Origin: Zychaea mexicana
Lineage: Eukaryota; Mucoromycota; Mucoromycetes; Mucorales; Lichtheimiaceae
Assembly: GCF_025766255.1 (NCBI RefSeq)
Contig: NW_026516700.1
Coordinates: 62,001 to 126,000, forward strand
Reading direction: 5' to 3'
Length of the DNA stretch: 64,000 nucleotides
Positions 56,964-64,000 of this stretch are shown here, in pieces. Both the position numbers and the translations under genes were made by a program. Position 1 is the stretch's first letter. Each line of letters starts with the position of its first letter. Below the pieces are notes generated by a model. It saw only the letters and a list, made by a program, of their open reading frames with translations, made no database searches and was not told where the DNA came from.

Positions 56964-59129
56964 ATGGCCACGCTTCAAAATGATTTATGGACCCATGAGC
57001 GCCTACCGCTAATTACGACAGCGGTACTTAGTACAGCGACCTTATTGTATATGATGACAAGAAATTCTTACGACAGTGACACACAAAAGGCGCTGGATGC
57101 TATACCCACTCCTAAAGAAGGTCGATACCCGTATATTGGTAAGTTAGAATTTTGTGGGGAGGAGAACAACAACAAGAAACAGCGAGAAGGATATGAAAGT
57201 GTGAGTGAGTGAAAAAGGGACAACAAACTGCATGCTATCCAATACATGTACATGCTTTCAATATGTACCACTCATCCAGGGACTACTGCAACAACCCATT
57301 CTGCTAAATAGGTCATCTTTTGAATTTCATAAGCATGCAAGCTCATAAACTGAAGCAGTGGCATGACGAACTAGGCCCGGTGATTCGAGTACAGATGGGA
57401 GCCCAGCCATGGATAGTTGTGAGCGATCCGGCTATTGTCCATTATCTTTTTGTCACCAAAGGTGCTACAGCTTCGAATAGACCTTATCAAGTGAAAAGTA
57501 CTCATTACTACTCTCGAGATAACAGGTAAAAAAAAATCTTTTTTTTTTCAAACACAAAGTGTGCTGGTTTTCCACCAAGAGAAACGCAAATGCTGATATA
57601 AAATATAGTGGGATTGCATTTGGTAATGCGAACGCAAGATGGAGACGCTTGCGAGCAGTAGCGGCTTCAACAGCACTCTCCCCTTTGGCAGTGTCTCAAA
57701 ACACGGGTTTCATCAAAAGTGAAGCAACCAGACTTGTCACGGAACTTATGTCGGCTACTAGCAATGATGACGGCGTTGATCCTTTACGGCCGTTCCGTCG
57801 AGCATCGGTCAACTATGTATTCCAAACCGTGTTCGGGACATCAATCGAGACAGATGACGATCCTCGTCTACAGTCGGCTCTGGAATTTACCGATCAGACC
57901 AACATGTTGATTGGAACACACAAAGATATCGACGGGTTTCTGCCGTTCATGTCTTTGATCAACAAACTCGCGGGTCGTAAAAAAAGCAAGATGCTGAGTG
58001 ATTTCCTTTCCAAACGAGATCCTTTCCTGCGTGGACTTATTCGACAGGCCCTGGAAGGCGACAAGGAGTGTATGATGAAGACTCTGTATAGCCAGCAGGA
58101 TGCACTTGAGTTAAAGGATACAGATCTATGGGTCGTTGCAGGTGAAAAAAAAAGAAAACTCAAAACTTAAACTTTTTTTTCTGTTTTACTCAGGGGGAAA
58201 GCTAGACTAACAAAGCCAGTACCGTAACTTTTTTTTTTTTTGGTGGGTGGGGTGGCCACATCATAAGGTGATATGGTGGCAGGCGCAGCGACCAATGTGG
58301 GCTATGCCTCCTGTTGGCTATTAGCAATCCTGCTACACCATCAAGATGTATACAAACAGCTTTGCGAAGAAGTGGATGCATTTATTGGCAAGCACGGTCG
58401 ACTCCCTGACTTTTCAGAGCGTGATGCATTCCCCTTATTGATCTCAGCTCAAAAAGAATCCATGCGATTTAGAGGGACGAATGATGTCACTCTACCTCAT
58501 TTGGTCGAAAAGGATGGTAAAGTCTTTCTCCGTTCTCTGATCTATTGCCACAATCAGACAAGACACGATCATGCGAAAGGCTGCTGCTAATAATATCACA
58601 CACACCTATTTTTCATTTTGTGCAAAAAGTATATTATCAAGGTTACCTTTTCCCTCGAGGTGTTTTGGTATTGCCATCTGCCTATGCCATGCATAGAAAC
58701 CCTGAACGGTATCCAGAGCCTGACAAGTTTATTGCGACTCGATTTCTGAATAACACTGAAACGATGGCATCTTCTGCTGCCGGCAAAGTACAAGAGCGGG
58801 ACCATTTCATGTTTGGTTGGGGCAGACGTATTTGTCCTGCAATGCATCTGGTAAGTAAATGATGTAGAAGTTTGGCATGTTACATTTACGCTGTTTTTTC
58901 TGTTCAAAAAAACCATACATACTCACATGAATTTTTTTTTCGTAAAAAACAGGCCGAAGTCCAAATGTTCGTATTGTTAACAAATGTGCTTGCTCGATGT
59001 GACATAAAGCCTCCGGCAGATAGCAGTTTACCGGATCTTGATGATGGCCGTGACGCCGGTGCAGTCATGTCCCCACCACCGTTCAAGTTGCGCTTTGTAA
59101 AGCGGGAGAATAGCTTGATTGACTCATAA
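56964..59129 (+). CDS. Cytochrome P450 monooxygenase
   Basis: Six exons fit in frame: 56964-57138, 57312-57525, 57609-58141, 58268-58516, 58630-58850 and 58953-59129, giving 522 residues. An N-terminal anchor (LITTAVLSTATLLYMM) places it on the ER membrane. P450 marks: the I-helix AGAATN (Thr for oxygen activation), KESMRF as the ExxR pair, the RNPERYPEPDKF region, and the heme loop FMFGWGRRICPAMHLAE with the Cys ligand. The usual Gly after that Cys is replaced by Pro-Ala. The donor at 58517 was chosen because it gives EKDVYYQGYLFPRG, matching the family. Substrate unknown; it resembles Mucorales-specific CYP families rather than CYP51 or CYP61. Confidence 0.92.
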
Positions 59130-59783
59130 GATGATGTCTACTACATATACCACTGCTACAGTATACATTGAGTACGTTAAAAATAAAAACACAGCCTGTG
59201 TAGAGAAAAATTCTTCTTTCCATAATAGCATCATGTAGAACATCAGAAGAATCGAGATTGCTTCACATATGCATCTTGTTATCGCGATTTGTTATGTCAC
59301 GTGAGCATCAAAGTGAAACCATGTTTTTGGACTGCAGCGTCGACTTTTTCGATCCTGCATCAGTGTAGTAGCTAGCAGCAGCGTAGTCAAGTAAACATGT
59401 TTCTCTCGCAATAACGTAGAGCCGAGGCTAGTGTTGTCTCGTTGTTTCAACATAGTAACCAGAACGTTACTAGGCAATCAATGTATACTTGGTTGCACTA
59501 GCAACATCGAGTGGGGCACATGCTCAAGTATAATTTTATGCGACACCAAACGTGCATCAATGTGGCGTGACCAAGCCTCTACATGTTCCCTTCTCGACAC
59601 ATCTCGTTGATCCTACACGTCACATTCAGTAAGTTCCATTTGTTGTTGTCGTTTGTTTTTAATGTTATTATTATTATTAGGTAGTAGTAGGCAATAAATT
59701 ATTCGCTATGAGGGTCAAATTAGTAAAAAAAAAAAACCAGTCGTTTTTGCTTGTCAAAGTAAAAGTAAAGGGGAGAGGTAGAC
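59130..59783. other. Convergent 3' flanks of P450 and B55
   Basis: AT-rich sequence with a (TAT)n run near 59664-59678. No gene seen. Confidence 0.5.
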
Positions 59784-62076
59784 TTACTTGAATACAAATA
59801 AATTGTTTGCGGCAGCCACAGCAACGGTGTTCTCTTGTGGATGCCATGAGGCATGTAATATCTTTTTGTTAAAGTTGAGTTCATCAAGACCAAACGAAAA
59901 TGCATCATTTTCATCACTACTGCTATTGTCACGCGACACTGCTGCCAATTTCTGTTTGCTTCCAGGACGTCTACCGGTTTTGAATGCGCCTTTATCCGCT
60001 TGCAACGGTACGTCCGTCTTGCCTTCACTGTCGTAGATATGGAATGTGTTGCTATAGGAGCCAGTCAAGACGGATCTAATTTCGGTGTTTTATCAAGGGT
60101 TAAGCTTTCGTATATCATACACACACACACACACACACACATCCTTTTGTGTTACTACTTACTTGCCATCACCACTGAAGGTGCACTCGAACTTGTCAAA
60201 GATACAATCATTCTCATAAAGGTCACACAGCCTACTGCGTAACTGGTCATGGATATATATAGTTTGTACAGGCTTGTGGTCCATGTTGATATCCCAGATC
60301 TTCAAGGTCAAGTAATCTCTGGATAAGATGTATCGGCCATCTTGACTGAATTTGACGTCTGAAACGGATGAGATGATTTCAGAAAAGAAAGATCGGCTTG
60401 CTGGGTCTTCGGGTTCTTGGTAAACTATAAAAGAAGTAGTCGTACGCCATCATTCTTTTCTGTTTTTGCTTGAAATCCTTTTTTCCTCTCCTCCCTGGTC
60501 ATTTGCTTACCTTTAGCGTATTGATCACACAATGCGGATGCACGCATATCGCTCAATTTGATGGCACCTTTACTTGAGCTGTACATGAACATATTACAAT
60601 GTATCGGATGGAATTCAGCAGCAGTGATGACTTCGGTCAATTCTTCCATGTTGGCTGGTTTGATATCCACAATATCTTATGGCATCATTTTCCGGTTTCA
60701 TTGATCAGCACAGGAACAGAGCAAGGGAGAAGGAGGGGGATCGAGAAGAAAGCAGAAAAAGAGAGACTTACTGAAGCTCTGATCCGATATATCAAGGTTC
60801 CACAAATTGATCCGTAAATCATCACCCGACAAGTATGTTTCGCTATCCGAGTTTATGGAAATGGAGTTGATGTGATAGGTATGTGCTAGTCAAATGAAGA
60901 ATGAGGGAAAAGGTCTTTAGTCTCTCTCTCTCTCTCTCTTTGTCTCTTTGTCTCTATTATATAGACACGTGCCTGTTCTTTATAATCTCCCCTCCCCCCC
61001 TCCACCTCCTTCATCCATCTCTTGTTCTCTTTCTTCCGTCGGCACCAAAAAAAACTTACCATTGGCATAAACTCTTCGGGGAACAGCAGCAATGATTGTG
61101 TCGTGATGTGTTAATTTTGGTATACGAAGTGCAGGACCGTGCTGTTGTTGTTGTTGTTGTTGTGATGGTGGTGATGCTGCAGAAGCTGATGTGGGAATAT
61201 TGTTCTCGGCCACTACCTTGAGCGACTTTTCAAACACCTTCCAAAGCTTGATTGTTTTGTCTATGTAAAACAAAAACAGAATTCACGTGTTATATAGGCT
61301 ATAGCGTGTCTGTGCACCATCTTCATTTACGCTTCTTGTTGTTTACCGTTCGTGGATAGCAGGAAATGAGCCGAGTTTTGTCGTTTGCACCACTTGATTT
61401 TGTTAATCTTTTCTTCAATCTCCAAACTTTTCAAATAGTCAAATTCTGCTTCATGCGACTGGAACTCGGTATGGAACTTGTATTCACAGCCTTGTTTCTG
61501 ATTTGGTTTTTTCCATATGTCGTCAACCATCATCCACCCATCGAAACCCCACAGTTAGATCTTTCTTTGAGCCTGTGCGTGTAGTCTCCACATCTCTCCT
61601 CTCTCTCTCCCCCCGCCAACACTCCTTCTCCACTCTTTGCTTTGCGTCCATACATCGTCGTTACGCTCAAACAAAACAACTCGGCCGCCTCGATCACCCG
61701 TCGCAAGATAATCGCCGGTAGGATCAAACTCGACCGCAGTAATAAGATCGGCTGGTTATTTAATGATAGTATCATCAACGTCGCAACCATGAGAAGGAAA
61801 AGAATCGATTATCAGTCAGTCCCTTTTGTATCCTTTCTTTTTTCCCTCCAAAGCTACTCCACCATCGATAATCAATCCCAAAACAAGTGTTCAATTCAAA
61901 TCTATTCGCACACACACTCCCTCTCTGGTGTGTTGTTCTTCTTTTCTCTCTCTCTCTCTCTCTCTTTTTATACAGTAAGAAAGAAGAAAAAAACAATTAC
62001 CGTCAGTAATGTCATCGGCATCGCCCTTGTCACCAAAACATTGAACGCATTTCCAATCGTGTTCGTCCTCAGTCAT
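59784..62076 (-). CDS. CDC55: PP2A regulatory subunit B55 (Cdc55)
   Basis: Eight minus-strand exons fit in frame: 62001-62076, 61654-61751, 61347-61497, 61060-61260, 60772-60885, 60511-60675, 60163-60415 and 59784-60075, giving 449 residues. B55 is a WD40 propeller that directs protein phosphatase 2A to substrates in mitotic exit and stress control. Signatures: [86 protein letters not shown] or close to it, [33 protein letters not shown] and VLTGSYSN. A Ser/Pro/Gln-rich insert (poly-Gln about 7) sits in a propeller loop before [19 protein letters not shown]. The intron between 61060 and 60885 is rich in GA repeats. Confidence 0.94.
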
Positions 62077-62891
62077 CGAGATTGCAACTTGAAATTAAAA
62101 GGTTTAACGCTGGGTGTAATTAAAAGTAAAAGCAACCCGAATGGCAGGTACAGGGGCAATATAAAAAAAAATTATAAGGTGAAGAAAAAGGTAAAAAGTA
62201 AAAAAAAGAAAGCTGGCGCTCTTTTCCCTTTTGGGGGCGACTGGAGTTGTAGAGGGTTCAAGGGCGTTTTGGGTCTATTGGTTGTTTGTATTCCCGACGA
62301 AGCACAGTGTGTCTTTTATCGTGTCCGGCGTAGCGCCCTTAATAAAGGCCACTTTTATTGTCAGCATGGATTTTGTATGATTCGATCCAGTATATCAAGT
62401 GTAGCAGTACTACTATGTTGGTTAACTTCTTTACCCATCTCTCCTATACCTTTTTTGCTCCTCCCCCCCGTTCAATGATAAAGCCCGCAACAACAACTGG
62501 GCGACTCCATAGTTTACTTTTGCTTATCCAAAATCTCTCTCTCTTTCCTTCCGGTTTCAAAAGGTTGTTCTGCTCAGTCTCATAAAGTGTGTTAGCCCAT
62601 TTGTTTTTTTTTTCTCATGATACAGCACCTCAACAACGTGGACTCTCTACTTGCCGGCATGACCTTGGCGCGACGGCAGTCCTCTTGAGATACGGCGCGT
62701 TTATTAGCTTTTGCAGATGATAATCTCCGCCGCACCTGAAAATCGCGTTCCTGATCCAATCACATTGGCGCCAACCAGATGACACCTGTCCACACTGACT
62801 GACTGAACAAAAAAATTAATAGATCGACAAAAAGAAAGAGGGAGTTCTTTATTTTTTATTTTGTGTTGTGAGCGGGAATCTATGTGTATCA
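62077..62891. other. Spacer between F-box/LRR gene and B55
   Basis: B55 upstream region and 3' flank of the F-box/LRR gene on the same strand. It contains A-rich and CT-rich tracts. No gene seen. Confidence 0.5.
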
Positions 62892-64000
62892 TCATCGAAT
62901 GATACGATGATTCAATTGCAAATCGTTGATCCTAGCGCAATGAAGGGTGATGAAGCCTGATAACGTAATCATGCGAGCATACCGCTTGTATTTCCCAGTA
63001 AGCCGTCCTTGGTCGTACGGATCATCTGCTACTTGTTCCATCAAGACTGCATCGAGCTCTGAGACTTGAGTAATGCCTGAGCATTCATGTGGATCATATT
63101 CCGGATCCAGTCGATGGATGTGTTCTGTCTGCGATCCTACCGGCACTTCCCACCATTGGATGCGTGTGCGACGACGTCGTTTATGACTACTACTACTGTT
63201 GTTGTTGTTGTTGTTCTTTGTGTTGCCAATCTCATGCTTGAATCCAAATAATGTCACGGGATAATTCGGTATACCGGGTATGCGCTTGACAAAATCATCA
63301 AAACAAATACGCGCATTGACGATGTGGAGGGACCGGAACGTTCTTTCGGGTAGCCTGAACACGGCCCATCCTCTTCTGTCATCATGCTTCAAGGTGCAAT
63401 CGACAAGATGCAGATCCACAACCTCTTGCAGATAGGTCAGCAGTCGATCGAGTGCTTCCTCACCGTCCATCGTAGTCTCTACCAATGCAAGTTTCTCTAG
63501 CAAGAGATCGTGTGTGTGGTACAGGTAAGCCGTCGGTCGTAATTGCTCAACCATATCCATGGTCAGTTGTGTACGCATCAGTGTGAGGCGCTTGAGCCTT
63601 TTGCAATTCATGAATACCAGGTCAAGCCGAACCAGTTCGTGTCGATTCAATTCCAATGTCAGCTCTGTCAGACAAGGACAGTGTTGCAGTTGTTCGTAAT
63701 GACCTGCTGTGGCATAGGCTGGCAAAGGGATGCACAGGTGCTGGACGCTGTAGCGGATACAACTGATGAGTCCGCCGAAATTGAAGAAATAATGGATGCC
63801 TTGGTCGCGAATACAGACATCGGTCAAGTGGGGAAGCCGGGCAAGCGGTGGGTGCAGTCGCTGGATGTTGGTAGCGCCCAGATGGATGAAGGAAACTTTG
63901 CTGAGATGACGCGGGAGTTGCATGCCACTGTAGAGAAAGAAAAGGACGGTTGGATGGAATTGGATTGGCAAGGCCCCGGTGTTTTCTAGTTCGAGCACGT
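62892..64000 (-). CDS. F-box/LRR protein, C-terminal part (cut by window edge)
   Basis: An open frame enters from the right edge and ends at 62892. It shows irregular leucine-rich repeats: LSKVSFIHLGATNIQRL, LPHLTDVCIRDQGIHYF, CPCLTELTLELNRHEL, CKRLKRLTLMRTQL, LLLEKLALVETTM, VVDLHLVDCTL and FRSLHIVNARICF. A poly-Asn/Ser run with basic KRRRRTR lies near the C-terminus. This is the usual C-terminal half of fungal F-box/LRR proteins that act as SCF ubiquitin-ligase receptors. The F-box itself would lie upstream, outside the window, so that part is inference. The frame is intact, unlike the two related remnants at 14.3-16.2 and 20.1-20.5 kb. Confidence 0.75.
   Translation of the reverse strand, partial: VLELENTGALPIQFHPTVLFFLYSGMQLPRHLSKVSFIHLGATNIQRLHPPLARLPHLTDVCIRDQGIHYFFNFGGLISCIRYSVQHLCIPLPAYATAGHYEQLQHCPCLTELTLELNRHELVRLDLVFMNCKRLKRLTLMRTQLTMDMVEQLRPTAYLYHTHDLLLEKLALVETTMDGEEALDRLLTYLQEVVDLHLVDCTLKHDDRRGWAVFRLPERTFRSLHIVNARICFDDFVKRIPGIPNYPVTLFGFKHEIGNTKNNNNNNSSSSHKRRRRTRIQWWEVPVGSQTEHIHRLDPEYDPHECSGITQVSELDAVLMEQVADDPYDQGRLTGKYKRYARMITLSGFITLHCARINDLQLNHRIIR

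Noticed and set aside
61642..62478. Plus-strand ORF of 278 codons
   Set aside because: It is antisense to B55 exons 1-2 and their intron and continues into A-rich spacer.
63543..63989. Plus-strand ORF of 148 codons at the right edge
   Set aside because: Antisense to the LRR gene, whose leucine-repeat pattern is clear on the minus strand.
1..64000. CRISPR arrays, bacterial operons, riboswitches or rRNA genes
   Set aside because: No regular spacer-repeat arrays or rRNA-like sequence seen, and the gene structure is plainly eukaryotic.

Overview
The window looks like nuclear DNA of a filamentous fungus, most likely Mucoromycota (Mucorales-type). This is inferred from short GT-AG introns, fungal versions of housekeeping proteins, several F-box/leucine-rich-repeat genes, AT-rich spacers full of homopolymers and microsatellites, and pogo/Tigger-like and DIRS-like transposons. 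No species can be named from the sequence alone.

Layout. Positions 1-13.1 kb are a transposon-rich, decayed region: a broken epoxide-hydrolase gene at the left edge; a broken fungal hypothetical gene followed by an AT-rich chromodomain ORF; one degenerate Tigger-like DNA transposon (4118-6446); and a second Tigger-like element (6567-13146) that carries a DIRS-like tyrosine-recombinase retrotransposon (6846-11102) inside it. Positions 13.1-21 kb hold an F-box/LRR pseudogene, LRR remnants and a segment (13147-18771) whose two ends reappear, in permuted order, at 52243-55141. From 21.7 kb a normal gene-bearing region begins: a small cysteine-rich secreted protein, STT3, RAE1/GLE2, two membrane-protein genes without clear names, a homeodomain protein, and an NBP2-like SH3 adaptor on the minus strand. 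After a gene-poor stretch (38.4-44.5 kb) come the histidine phosphotransfer protein YPD1, the ER protein Asterix, PAF1 and a peroxisomal acyl-CoA oxidase. The permuted duplication lies at 52.2-55.1 kb. A small TA-flanked MITE, a cytochrome P450, the PP2A B55 regulatory subunit and a truncated F-box/LRR gene end the window.

How the genes relate. This is a eukaryotic segment without operons, and most neighbours are functionally independent. Two pairs share a theme: STT3 (N-glycosylation) and Asterix (membrane-protein insertion) both act in the ER membrane, and YPD1 and the NBP2-like adaptor are both known in yeast as negative regulators of the HOG stress-MAPK pathway and lie 6 kb apart. I found no clear undescribed enzyme system. 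The most unusual structure is the transposon-bounded, circularly permuted duplication, followed by the nested Tigger/DIRS insertion.

Exon boundaries were worked out by hand from splice signals, frame continuity and family conservation. They fit in frame for STT3, RAE1, the LEA2-like gene, the 2-TM gene, NBP2, YPD1, Asterix, acyl-CoA oxidase, P450, B55 and transposase 2. The PAF1 start is unresolved.
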